NCBI GenBank assembly: GCA_035476815.1
Contig: DATILD010000076.1
Location: 1-64,000, forward strand
Source of the DNA: Methylibium sp035476815
GTDB lineage: Bacteria > Pseudomonadota > Gammaproteobacteria > Burkholderiales > Burkholderiaceae_C
DNA: 64,000 bases
Direction of reading: 5' to 3'
Positions 1-7,553 of this stretch are shown here, piece by piece. The translations under genes were made by a program, and so were the position numbers. Numbering within the stretch: the first letter of the stretch is position 1; every line of letters begins with the position of its first letter. The notes under the pieces were generated by a model. It ran no database searches, was not told the origin of the DNA, and was given only the letters and a program-made list of their open reading frames with translations.

Positions 1-1019
1 GGCCGGAGGGCAACGCCGCGGCCAGGCCCGCCACGCCGGCCCGCAAGGCCGAGCGCGGCGAACCACGCCCGCGTGCCACCGACGCGCCGCCGCCGCGCCG
101 CGCTGACGCGGCCGCCGACGCGGCCAGCGCTGTCGCCACGACGCTCCCCGGCGACGGCGAGCAGGCCACGACCGATTCGCTCGACGGCATCCGTGCCCAG
201 GCGGTGATCGACTGGTTCGCGCGCCTGCAGGCGCCGGAGCCGGTCGCGCCGACCGCCATCCCCGCGGCACTGCAGGGCGATGCCGCGGCCGCGGCGCCGA
301 CCCTGCCCGGGACGCCGGACGCGACCCTGTCCACGACGCCGGCCGAGGTGTCGGCTCGGGCCGCGCTCGACACCGCGACCCTGCAGGCCGAGACGCCGGC
401 GACGGCCGGCGCGCCGATCGCCGCCGGGCTGGAGCCGACGCTGGGCGAGGCGTCGTTCGCCGACGTCGCCGCCCAGGCCGTCCCGACCGAGGCGGCCGCG
501 GCGCGGTTCGAGCCGGGCAGCCCGACCCCGCTGACGCCGCCGGTGCCGACGGCCCTGTCCGGCGCCAGCGCGGCGCCTCGTGCCGGCGCGACGGCCACGC
601 TCGCGCTCGCCACGCCGGTCACCGCCCCCGACTTCTCGCAGGCGCTCGCGACCCAGCTCACCACGCTGGCGCGCGACGGCGTGCAGCACGCGACGCTGCA
701 GCTCAACCCGGCCGAGATGGGCCCGATCGCGGTCAAGATCGTGCTCGACGGCGCGCAGGCCCAGATCGACTTCGCCGCCGAGCACGCCCGCACCCGCGAG
801 GCCATCGAGGCCGGCCTGCCGACGCTGGCGGCCGCGCTGCATGGCGCCGGCCTGACGCTGGCCGGCGGCGGCGTGTTCGAGCAGCGCCGCGGCCAGGGCG
901 ACGCGAGCGATGCCATACCCGGCCGCACGGCCGGCGACGGCGAGTCCGCGGGCGAGCCCGTGGCCGGCGTCACGCCGCAGCGCCATGTGGTCCGTGGCCT
1001 GGTCGACACCTACGCTTGA
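1..1019 (+). CDS. fliK: Flagellar hook-length control protein FliK, C-terminal part (5' end outside window)
   Basis: The reading frame is open back to the window edge with no stop, so the start lies upstream; this is the C-terminal part, about 338 codons. FliK measures hook length during export and switches the FlhB gate to filament substrates. The visible N-terminal two thirds is a low-complexity Ala/Pro/Thr-rich linker, typical of FliK. The last ~130 residues form the conserved hook-length domain, recognised by the signature LQLNPAEMGPIAVKI followed by an alternating hydrophobic stretch and an EAGLPTLAAAL segment. fliL follows after 142 bp, the usual order fliK-fliL-fliM. The internal GTG near position 204 is not a convincing start. 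Family assignment is confident from the C-terminal motif and context. Confidence 0.9.
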   Translation, partial: PEGNAAARPATPARKAERGEPRPRATDAPPPRRADAAADAASAVATTLPGDGEQATTDSLDGIRAQAVIDWFARLQAPEPVAPTAIPAALQGDAAAAAPTLPGTPDATLSTTPAEVSARAALDTATLQAETPATAGAPIAAGLEPTLGEASFADVAAQAVPTEAAAARFEPGSPTPLTPPVPTALSGASAAPRAGATATLALATPVTAPDFSQALATQLTTLARDGVQHATLQLNPAEMGPIAVKIVLDGAQAQIDFAAEHARTREAIEAGLPTLAAALHGAGLTLAGGGVFEQRRGQGDASDAIPGRTAGDGESAGEPVAGVTPQRHVVRGLVDTYA

Positions 1020-1033
1020 GGGCGGGCGGCGCG

Positions 1034-1065
1034 GCCGATAAGGACGGAAACGCCGGCCTTATCGG
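1034..1065 (+). promoter_or_regulatory. fliK-fliL spacer: 9-bp inverted repeat with sigma-28-like -10
   Basis: The spacer contains the octamer GCCGATAA, identical to the enterobacterial FliA -10 consensus, but the region 11 bp upstream (CTTGAGGG) does not resemble a TCAAGTTT/TAAAGTTT -35 element. The octamer is part of an inverted repeat, CCGATAAGG and CCTTATCGG, separated by 13 nt, and a smaller hairpin (CGGGC/GCCCG) follows. It may be an RNA processing site, attenuator or weak promoter for fliL. Function is inference. Confidence 0.3.
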
Positions 1066-1161
1066 GCTTTGGCCCGCGGGGGCGGCCCGAATAATCAATG
1101 CCATACCCGGTGCGTGCCGGCCCGACGGCCGACCGTGCCCCTGTCTGGCAAGGAGTGCCCC

Positions 1162-1770
1162 ATGTCTGCAGCTGCCGCGGCGGAAGCGGTCGTCGATGCG
1201 TCGAGCAAGCCCAAGCGGCGGCTCCCGAAGAAGCTGGTCATCATCCTCGCGGTGGTCGCCTTGCTGCTGGCCGCCGGCGGCGGCGCGACCGTCTACCTGC
1301 TGAAGAAGCGTGCCGCCGAGGCGGCGGCCGCGGCCGAGGAGGGCGGCGAGGCCGCCGACACCCACGAGGAGCCGGCCAAGAAGGAGCGGCATGGTCCGCC
1401 GACCTTCCTGCCGCTGGACGCCTTCGTCGTCAACCTGGCCGACCGCGATGCCGAGCGCTATGCCCAGGTCGGCGTGACGCTCCAGGTCGACGACGCCAAG
1501 GTCGCCGAGGAGCTCAAGCTCTACATGCCGGCGATCCGCAACGGCGTGCTGATGATCCTGGCGCACAAGACCGCGGCCGAGCTGCTCGAGCGCGAGGGCA
1601 AGGAGAGGCTCGCGGCCGAGATCATGCGCGAGGCGGTGCGGCCGCTGGGCATCGAGCTGCCGCCGCCCGCGGCCGCGAGTGCGCCGGCGGTGAAAAGGAA
1701 GAAGTCGGACGAGCCCGAGGTTCACAACCCCGTCGAGCATGTCCATTTCTCCAGCTTCATCATTCAATGA
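1162..1770 (+). CDS. fliL: Flagellar basal-body-associated protein FliL
   Basis: A 202-aa single-pass inner-membrane protein that associates with the stator ring around MotAB and stabilises torque generation. A lysine-rich cytoplasmic N-terminus (KPKRRLPKK) precedes one membrane segment at about residues 25-45, then an Ala/Glu-rich linker and the periplasmic FliL domain (FLPLDAFVVNLAD onward). An ATG preceded by AAGGAG is preferred over the upstream in-frame GTG, because the longer version would add a GC-rich stretch unlike any FliL. A C-terminal tail after the domain ends in HVHFSSFIIQ, like other betaproteobacterial FliL proteins. fliM starts 12 bp downstream, so the two are co-transcribed. 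Confidence 0.93.
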   Translation: MSAAAAAEAVVDASSKPKRRLPKKLVIILAVVALLLAAGGGATVYLLKKRAAEAAAAAEEGGEAADTHEEPAKKERHGPPTFLPLDAFVVNLADRDAERYAQVGVTLQVDDAKVAEELKLYMPAIRNGVLMILAHKTAAELLEREGKERLAAEIMREAVRPLGIELPPPAAASAPAVKRKKSDEPEVHNPVEHVHFSSFIIQ

Positions 1771-1782
1771 CCGGCTGACGGC

Positions 1783-2784
1783 ATGAATCAGCAGATCCTC
1801 AGCCAAGACGAAGTCGATGCCCTGCTGCAGGGCATCACCGGCGAAAGCCAGAAGCTCGAGACCGAGGAGGTCGAGCAGGGCGCGATCCGCGAGTACAAGC
1901 TCGAGAGCCAGGAGCGGATCGTCCGTGGGCGCATGCCCACGATGGAGATCATCAACGAGCGCTTCTCGCGCAACATCCGCGTCGGCCTGTTCAACATGAT
2001 CCGGCGCACGCCGGAGGTGGCGGTCGGCTCGATCAAGGTGCAGAAGTACAGCGCCTTCCTGCGCGAGATCGTGGTGCCGACCAACTTCAACATCGTGTCG
2101 GTGCGGCCGCTGCGCGGCAGCGGGCTGATCGTCTGCGACCCGACGCTGGTGTTCGCGGTGATCGACGCGCTGTTCGGCGGCGCCGGCAAGTTCCACACCC
2201 GCATCGAGGGGCGCGACTTCTCGCCCACCGAGCAGCGCGTGATCGTGCGGCTGGTCGAGGTCATCACCGCCGAGTACAAGAAGGCCTGGTCCGGCGTCTA
2301 CCCGGTCGAGCTGGAGTACCAGCGCTCCGAGATGCAGCCGCAGTTCGCCACCGTCGCGGCGCCGAGCGAGATCGTCGTCACGACCTCGTTCACGCTCGAG
2401 ATCGGCGAGACCACCGGCACGATCCATTTCTGCATCCCCTACGCGACGCTGGAGCCGATCCGCGACACGCTGTACTCGGCCACCGTGGGCGATTCCAACG
2501 AGCCCGACCGCCGCTGGGTCAAGCTGCTGACGCAGCAGATCCAGTCCGCCGAGGTCGAGCTGGTCACCGAGCTGGCCACCGCGCCGGCGACCGTCGAGCA
2601 GCTGCTGGCGCTCAAGCCCGGCGACTTCATCGAGCTCGAGCTCGAGCCGGTCGTGCAGGCCAAGGTGGACGGGGTGCCGGTGTTCGACTGCCAGTACGGC
2701 ACGAGCAACGGCAAGTATTCGATCAAGGTCATCGAGCTGCTGACCAAGCAGCAGCATTCCTGGCTGGGAGAACACCATGGCTGA
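1783..2784 (+). CDS. fliM: Flagellar motor switch protein FliM
   Basis: A 333-aa C-ring protein that binds phospho-CheY and sets rotation direction. The N-terminus MNQQILSQDEVDALL contains the conserved CheY-binding segment (LSQDEVDALL). The middle domain carries the GG motif (ALFGGAGKF), and the C-terminal SpoA/FliN-like domain runs from about residue 250 (PGDFIELELEPVVQAKVDGV). Length is normal for the family. Its 3' end overlaps fliN by 8 bp, indicating translational coupling. Confidence 0.97.
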   Translation: MNQQILSQDEVDALLQGITGESQKLETEEVEQGAIREYKLESQERIVRGRMPTMEIINERFSRNIRVGLFNMIRRTPEVAVGSIKVQKYSAFLREIVVPTNFNIVSVRPLRGSGLIVCDPTLVFAVIDALFGGAGKFHTRIEGRDFSPTEQRVIVRLVEVITAEYKKAWSGVYPVELEYQRSEMQPQFATVAAPSEIVVTTSFTLEIGETTGTIHFCIPYATLEPIRDTLYSATVGDSNEPDRRWVKLLTQQIQSAEVELVTELATAPATVEQLLALKPGDFIELELEPVVQAKVDGVPVFDCQYGTSNGKYSIKVIELLTKQQHSWLGEHHG

Positions 2785-3214
2785 GCCCGCATCTAGCACC
2801 GAACAAGACGACATGGCCGCCGAATGGGCGGCGGCGCTCGAACAGCAGGCGTCCTCCGCACCGGCCAGCGAGGTCGTCGCGGCGGCCGAGCAGGTGGCGC
2901 CGGCGTCGTTCGCCAACTTCGCGCCCAGCGGCGCGACCGGGGCCGGCAACGACATCAACATGATCCTGGACATCCCGGTGCAGCTCACCGTGGAGCTGGG
3001 CCGCACGCGCATCCCGATCAAGCACATCCTGCAGCTCGCGCAGGGTTCGGTGGTCGAGCTCGACGCGCTGGCCGGCGAGCCGATGGACGTGCTGGTCAAC
3101 GGCTACCTGATCGCCCAGGGCGAGGTGGTGGTCGTCAACGACAAGTTCGGCATCCGCCTGACCGACATCGTCACGCCCAGCGAGCGCATGCGCCGCCTCA
3201 GCCGGGGCATGTGA
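2777..3214 (+). CDS. fliN: Flagellar motor switch protein FliN
   Basis: A 145-aa C-ring protein that forms FliN tetramers below FliM and docks the FliH export complex. The first ~60 residues are a variable acidic and Ala-rich extension. The SpoA domain begins around NMILDIPVQLTVELGRTRIP and continues through the conserved GSVVELD and DVLVNGYLIAQGEVVVV segments. It starts inside the end of fliM and ends 4 bp before fliO, so it is a tightly packed operon member. Confidence 0.97.
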   Translation: MAEPASSTEQDDMAAEWAAALEQQASSAPASEVVAAAEQVAPASFANFAPSGATGAGNDINMILDIPVQLTVELGRTRIPIKHILQLAQGSVVELDALAGEPMDVLVNGYLIAQGEVVVVNDKFGIRLTDIVTPSERMRRLSRGM

Positions 3215-3218
3215 TCGC

Positions 3219-3563
3219 ATGAGTGGCTCTCTGGGCTTCGGCCTGCTGTGGTTCGTCGTCATCCTGGCGGCGATCCCGCTGGCGCTGTGGCTGCTCAAGC
3301 GCACGCCGTACGGCGCGGCGATGAGCGGCGGCGCCGAGGCGCCGGCGCGGCCGGTCGCGTCGCTGCCGATCGGGCCGCAGCAGCGCATCGTCACGATCGA
3401 GGTCGGGCAGGGCGAGGAGCGCCGCTGGCTGGTGCTCGGCGTGACGCCGCAGGCCATCACGCCGCTGCACACGCTGACGCCGCAGGCCGAGCCGCCCGGT
3501 GCGCAGTCGCCCGAGACCCCGTTCGCGCAACTGCTGAAAAGGGTGCGTGATGCGCGCCACTGA
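3219..3563 (+). CDS. fliO: Flagellar biosynthesis protein FliO
   Basis: A 114-aa membrane protein that helps assemble the FliP ring of the export gate. One transmembrane segment lies near the N-terminus (FGLLWFVVILAAIPLALWLL), followed by a cytoplasmic domain with the weakly conserved core RIVTIEVGQGEERRWLVLGVTP. FliO is always poorly conserved; position between fliN and fliP supports the call as much as sequence. Its end overlaps the start of fliP. Confidence 0.9.
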   Translation: MSGSLGFGLLWFVVILAAIPLALWLLKRTPYGAAMSGGAEAPARPVASLPIGPQQRIVTIEVGQGEERRWLVLGVTPQAITPLHTLTPQAEPPGAQSPETPFAQLLKRVRDARH

Positions 3564-4338
3564 AGCCTGCTCTTTTCTGGCGCGCCATCGCCGCGCCGCG
3601 CTGATCGCCGCCGTGTCGGTGTTGTCGACTCTTCCTGCAGCGGCTTTAGCCCAGCAGGCCGGCGGGCCCAACCTGCCGCTGATCGTGGGGCAGGGCGCCG
3701 GCGGCACCAGCTACTCGGTGCCGATCCAGACGCTGCTGTTCTTCACCGCGCTGTCCTTCCTGCCGGCGGTGCTGCTGATGATGACGGGCTTCACCCGCAT
3801 CGTCATCGTGCTGGGCCTGCTGCGCCAGGCGCTGGGCACGCCGACCGCGCCGCCCAACCAGGTGATCGTGGGGCTGAGCCTGTTCCTCACGCTGTTCGTG
3901 ATGGGCCCGACCATCGACCAGGTGCACGCCGAGGCCTACAAGCCCTTCGCGGCCAACCAGATCAGCTTCGACGAGGCGCTCGTGCGCGGCGAGAAGCCGA
4001 TGCGCGCCTTCATGCTCAAGCAGACGCGCCAGAGCGACCTGATGCTGTTCGCCAAGCTCGCCAAGCTCGACCCGCAGGTCAAGGGCGAGGACGCGCCGAT
4101 CCGCGTGCTGGTGCCGGCCTTCGTGACCAGCGAGTTGAAGAGCGCGTTCCAGATCGGCTTCCTGATCTTCATCCCCTTCCTGATCATCGACATGATCGTC
4201 GCCAGCGTGCTGATGAGCCTGGGCATGATGATGCTCAGCCCGGTGCTGGTGGCGCTGCCCTTCAAGCTGATGCTGTTCGTGCTGGCCGACGGCTGGAACC
4301 TGCTGCTGGGCTCGCTGGCCGCCTCGTTCGCCACGTAG
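3550..4338 (+). CDS. fliP: Flagellar export gate protein FliP
   Basis: A 262-aa polytopic protein; five or six copies form the core of the flagellar type III export channel. A cleavable signal peptide ends near ALAQQ, then four membrane segments follow, including FTALSFLPAVLLMMTGFTRIVIVL, which holds the MTGFTRI signature, and the LGMMMLSPVLVALPFKLMLF region. ATG at this position is chosen over the GTG codon immediately before it; either start overlaps fliO. The order fliO-P-Q-R is the standard export-gate block. Confidence 0.97.
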   Translation: MRATEACSFLARHRRAALIAAVSVLSTLPAAALAQQAGGPNLPLIVGQGAGGTSYSVPIQTLLFFTALSFLPAVLLMMTGFTRIVIVLGLLRQALGTPTAPPNQVIVGLSLFLTLFVMGPTIDQVHAEAYKPFAANQISFDEALVRGEKPMRAFMLKQTRQSDLMLFAKLAKLDPQVKGEDAPIRVLVPAFVTSELKSAFQIGFLIFIPFLIIDMIVASVLMSLGMMMLSPVLVALPFKLMLFVLADGWNLLLGSLAASFAT

Positions 4339-4351
4339 AAGAAAGTCCCTC

Positions 4352-4621
4352 ATGGATCCGCAACAGGTTTTCACCTTCGGCCAGCAGGGCCTGGTCATGC
4401 TGCTGATGATCAGCGCGCCGCTGCTGCTCACGGTGCTGGCGGTCGGCCTGATCGTCAGCGTGTTCCAGGCGGCCACCCAGATCCACGAGGCGACGCTGTC
4501 CTTCGTGCCCAAGCTGATCGCCGCGGTGGCGGTGCTCGCGGTGGCGGGGCCGTGGATGATCACCTCGATCGTCGAGTACCTGCAGCGCACGCTCCAAGCC
4601 ATCCCGACCGTCGTCGGCTGA
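4352..4621 (+). CDS. fliQ: Flagellar export gate protein FliQ
   Basis: An 89-aa protein with two membrane hairpin segments (GLVMLLMISAPLLLTVLAVGLIVS and LIAAVAVLAVAGPWMITSIVEY), joined by the conserved loop with FQAATQIHEATLSFVPK. Four copies cap the FliP-FliR assembly in the export gate. Length and motif match the family exactly. It lies 13 bp after fliP and 7 bp before fliR. Confidence 0.97.
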   Translation: MDPQQVFTFGQQGLVMLLMISAPLLLTVLAVGLIVSVFQAATQIHEATLSFVPKLIAAVAVLAVAGPWMITSIVEYLQRTLQAIPTVVG

Positions 4622-4628
4622 GGCCGAA

Positions 4629-5390
4629 GTGCTCACCTTCTCCGAGGCCCAGCTCACCGCCTGGCTGAGCCCGCTGATCTGGCCCTTCATCCGCATCCTG
4701 GCGCTGTTCACCAGTGCGCCGGTGCTGGGGATGCGCAGCGTGCCGGTGCGGGTGAAGGTGGCGCTGGCCCTGTTCATCACCGTCGCCGCCCAGGCCTCGC
4801 TGCCGCCCGCGCCGGTGATCGCGCTGGACAGCCCGGCCGCGCTCGAGGCGCTGCTGCACAACCTGCTGATCGGCCTGGCGCTGGGCTTCTCGGCGCGCGT
4901 GGTGTTCGCGGCGATCGAGTACGCCGGCGAGCTGATCGGCCTGCAGATGGGGCTGAACTTCGCCGCCTTCTTCGACCCCGTCAGCGCCAGCCAGTCGACC
5001 GCGGTGAGCCGCTTCTTCGGCACCGTCGCGGCCCTGCTGTTCGTGGTGATGAACGGTCACCTGCTGCTGACGGCGGCGGTGATCCGGAGCTTCACGGTGT
5101 TTCCGATCGGCGGCTCGCCGACCGGCTTCCTGGGCGCGCTGCAGCCCCAGGTCTGGGGCGCCGAGGTGTTCCGCCTGGGCCTGTGGATCGCGCTGCCGAT
5201 CGTGACGATGCTGCTATTCGTCAACCTGGTGCTGGGCGTGATCTCGCGCGTGGCCAGCCAGATGAACGTGTTCGCGATCGGCTTCCCGATCACGCTGGGG
5301 GTCGGCCTGATCGGCATCACGCTCACGCTGCCGCTGATGGAGGCGCCGTTCACGCTGGCGCTGGAGCGGATGCTGGACCAGTTCCGCTAG
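4629..5390 (+). CDS. fliR: Flagellar export gate protein FliR
   Basis: A 253-aa polytopic protein, one copy per export gate. It has a GTG start 7 bp after fliQ, six hydrophobic segments, and the conserved motifs FTSAPVLGMRSVPVRVK near the N-terminus and QMNVFAIGFPITLGVGLI near the C-terminus. The reading frame is intact and of normal length. The segment encoding AIGFPITLGVGLIGITLT recurs in decayed form at 29554-29607, just past the last gene of the island that begins after this gene. fliR is the last flagellar gene before that island. Confidence 0.97.
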   Translation: MLTFSEAQLTAWLSPLIWPFIRILALFTSAPVLGMRSVPVRVKVALALFITVAAQASLPPAPVIALDSPAALEALLHNLLIGLALGFSARVVFAAIEYAGELIGLQMGLNFAAFFDPVSASQSTAVSRFFGTVAALLFVVMNGHLLLTAAVIRSFTVFPIGGSPTGFLGALQPQVWGAEVFRLGLWIALPIVTMLLFVNLVLGVISRVASQMNVFAIGFPITLGVGLIGITLTLPLMEAPFTLALERMLDQFR

Positions 5391-5563
5391 CGACTACGCG
5401 GCCTGACCTGCGTCGGCGCGGGCGCGATTCATGTGTCAGCAGATCCTAAGGACCGTGCGGTCGCATCGCCGGCCGCCGAGCCCATCTGGACGGACGCGGG
5501 CCGTGTCACGCAGCAAGAGTCGAGTCGCGCAGAGACGCCGGAACATGGCGGTGGTCCGCCGCC

Positions 5564-5639
5564 CAATTGTTCGATCCTGACGGACTGTATTTCCGCGGAA
5601 CTGTGGCTAGTCCTGTTTGACCGGAGGCACTATCGTTGG
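5564..5639 (+). promoter_or_regulatory. Shared promoter block, copy A, upstream of pmoC
   Basis: This block aligns without gaps to 23857-23932, upstream of the 72-aa gene and CoA-transferase operon. By eye 56 of 76 positions match. Conserved cores are CGGACTGTATTTCCGC, then CTAGTCCTGTTT at identical spacing, then CGGAG and CTATCGTT. The GGACT of the first core and AGTCC of the second form an interrupted inverted repeat. The block ends 62 bp before the pmoC ATG, against 66 bp in copy B, so it likely holds the regulator site and core promoter. The rest of the 310-bp fliR-pmoC spacer shows no convincing gene. Confidence 0.8.
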
Positions 5640-5700
5640 ATTCACAAGAGCCGCCTGCATCGCCAAAGCGCCAACAAAACCCCTGTATTGGAGACTCACC

Positions 5701-6486
5701 ATGTCAGCCGTTCCCACGATCCCGGAGCCCATCGGGCCAACGAGCCGGTCCAGAAGCTTCAGCGTCCAGTTCCGCTGGTTCGCGATGGCTTTCGTGCTCC
5801 TCTCTTCGATCTACGTCGGGTATCGGCTGTACCAGCAGGCCCACGGAATGTCCGTTGGACTCGACTCCACCGAGCCCGTCTTCCAACAAGTATGGATGAC
5901 GCTCTTCTGGACGCAGTTGCCGGTGCTCTTCGGTGCGGCGGCGCTGGTTCAGTTGTACCTCATCTTCACGCGTGACAAGAATGTCGCCAACGTGGCGCCC
6001 GACGTGGAGCTGAAGCGCCATTTCTATCTGACGATGTGGCTGGTGGTCTACACGTTCACCTTCTACTGGACCGGCAGCTTCTTCGCGGAGGGCGACGGCA
6101 ACTGGCACCAGACCGTGCTGCGCGACACGCCCATCACGCCGAGCCACATCGTCCTGTTCTACGCGTGCATTCCCATCTATCTGACGTTTGGCGTGGGCAG
6201 CTTCGTGTACGCGATGACTCGCATCCCCGCGTTCGCGAGAGGCATCTCGCTGATGCACGTGTTCGCCGTCGTGGGCCCCTTCTTGATTCTTCCGAACCTG
6301 GGCTACAACGAATGGGGTCATGCCTATTGGCTGACCGAGGAGATCTTCTCGCATCCGCTGCACTGGGGGTTCGTCGTGCTCGGCTGGAATGCCCTCGCGC
6401 TAGCCGGCGTGCTGATGCAGATCATTGCACGCATGCGCGAACTGATCCCGGTGGTCTTCAAGGCCGAGGGCATCAAGGCGGGCTGA
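5701..6486 (+). CDS. pmoC: Copper membrane monooxygenase subunit C (PmoC/AmoC/HmoC family)
   Basis: A 261-aa polytopic inner-membrane subunit of a copper-dependent hydrocarbon or ammonia monooxygenase. In methanotroph pMMO, PmoC carries the CuD site (Asp156, His160, His173) and the CuC ligand Asn227. Equivalents are visible here as D132 and H136 in EGDGNWH, H149 in TPSH, and N203 in the signature NEWGHAYWLTEE. The ATG is preceded by TTGGAGACTCACC. The upstream in-frame extension is rejected because it has no ribosome site and runs into the conserved promoter block. The order C-A-B is standard for CuMMOs. Context (CoA and glutathione genes, no hydroxylamine or methanol dehydrogenase genes) favours hydrocarbon rather than ammonia or methane as substrate; the true substrate is unknown. 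Confidence 0.93.
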   Translation: MSAVPTIPEPIGPTSRSRSFSVQFRWFAMAFVLLSSIYVGYRLYQQAHGMSVGLDSTEPVFQQVWMTLFWTQLPVLFGAAALVQLYLIFTRDKNVANVAPDVELKRHFYLTMWLVVYTFTFYWTGSFFAEGDGNWHQTVLRDTPITPSHIVLFYACIPIYLTFGVGSFVYAMTRIPAFARGISLMHVFAVVGPFLILPNLGYNEWGHAYWLTEEIFSHPLHWGFVVLGWNALALAGVLMQIIARMRELIPVVFKAEGIKAG

Positions 6487-6577
6487 CGCCGGATTGCGCC
6501 ATCGAGCGCTGCTGAAGTTCCCTCGTGATCCGGCAGGTCGAGTCGCCGCGGTTCAGCGAGGGGGGCTTCGACGACTG

Positions 6578-6596
6578 CGGTGAATCCGATTCGCCG
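6578..6596 (+). other. Hairpin in the pmoC-pmoA spacer
   Basis: CGGTGAATC and GATTCGCCG flank a single C, giving a near-perfect stem (one G-U pair) in the 197-bp gap between pmoC and pmoA. No T-run follows. Intergenic hairpins between amoC and amoA are known in nitrifiers and may adjust transcript ratios; the same role here is inference. Confidence 0.35.
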
Positions 6597-6683
6597 CGCT
6601 CCACCCCCAGTTCGAAAGAGCAAGCGTTTGCCGCGCATGACGCGCATCGGCAGAGCCGTGCTCCGACCGATGACAAGGACAAG

Positions 6684-7535
6684 ATGATGAACACGGAAAT
6701 TCTGGACCCCAGTGGCGGCCTCGCCGCAAGCGGTCGGGCGCGGGGGCGGAAGCCCGACGCGGTGCTCGACATTGTCGGATTCGGGCCGGAGGCTGCACGA
6801 GCGTCACGCTTGTTCGACATCCTCGTGGTCGTCGCGGTGGTGCTGCTCTTCACGGGTGCGATTCACCTGCACACCATGCTGCTCGCCGGCGACTGGGACA
6901 TGTTCACCGACTGGAAGGACCGCCAGTATTGGCCCTTGGTACTCCCGGTCGTATTGATCATGTTTCCGGCCGCATTGCAGGCGGTCTTCTGGAACTACTT
7001 TCGACTGCCGATCGGCGCGACGGTGGCGGCTACGTGCCTGATGCTCGGGGTGGCGATCACACGACCTATGCAGTTCGTTGTGTGGACGGACTACCCGCTG
7101 AACATGGTGCTGCCGGCGCAGATGATCGCGGGCGCCATCGTCCTGGACGTCTTCCTCCTGGTCTTCCGCAACGGCCTGTTCACGGCGATCTTCGGCGGGT
7201 TTGCATTCGCGTTCCTCTACTACCCGTCCAACTACACCATCCTGGCGCCGTTCTACGTGCCGATCGACCATCAGGGAATGATGGCTTCGATGGCGGACCT
7301 GATCGGCTATGTCTACCCGCGCTCCGCAACGCCCGAGTACATCCGCATCATCGAGCGCGGCACGCTGCGGACCTTCGGCGACTCGGCAAGCTGGGTGTCG
7401 GCGCTCTTCTCGGGATTCATCTGCATCTTCATGCACTTCATTTGGTGGAAGCTGGGCATGGTCATGTCCAGTGCCAAGTTTCTGCCCAACAACAACAAGG
7501 TGATGTCCCTGATGGGCATCAGCAAGACCAGCTGA
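6684..7535 (+). CDS. pmoA: Copper membrane monooxygenase subunit A (PmoA/AmoA/HmoA family)
   Basis: A 283-aa polytopic subunit. The diagnostic CuMMO stretch GDWDMFTDWKDRQYWP is present (the region used for pmoA/amoA primers), followed by several membrane helices and a C-terminal GDSASWVSALFSGFICIFMH segment in place of the methanotroph TEQSWIAAFFSAF. Two adjacent ATG codons follow AAGGACAAG, so the start may be either; the in-frame open stretch from 6525 is rejected because it is hydrophilic, low-complexity and lacks a ribosome site. Length is longer than methanotroph PmoA (about 250) and nearer to AmoA and hydrocarbon-type subunits, owing to an N-terminal extension. pmoB starts 18 bp later. 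Confidence 0.94.
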   Translation: MMNTEILDPSGGLAASGRARGRKPDAVLDIVGFGPEAARASRLFDILVVVAVVLLFTGAIHLHTMLLAGDWDMFTDWKDRQYWPLVLPVVLIMFPAALQAVFWNYFRLPIGATVAATCLMLGVAITRPMQFVVWTDYPLNMVLPAQMIAGAIVLDVFLLVFRNGLFTAIFGGFAFAFLYYPSNYTILAPFYVPIDHQGMMASMADLIGYVYPRSATPEYIRIIERGTLRTFGDSASWVSALFSGFICIFMHFIWWKLGMVMSSAKFLPNNNKVMSLMGISKTS

Positions 7536-7553
7536 ATCCGCGTGGAGACAACG

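Noticed and set aside
5620..5640. Sigma-54 promoter in block A (GGCACTATCGTTGG)
   Set aside because: The -12 GC is GG here and the equivalent position in block B has no -24 GG, so the pattern is not conserved between the two copies.
5433..5975. An open frame crossing the pmoC promoter region
   Set aside because: It overlaps pmoC in another frame, covers the conserved promoter block and has no recognisable protein features.
6525..6683. A longer PmoA beginning at the GTG near 6525
   Set aside because: The extra 53 residues are hydrophilic and low in complexity, with no ribosome site; AAGGACAAG precedes the ATG pair at 6684.
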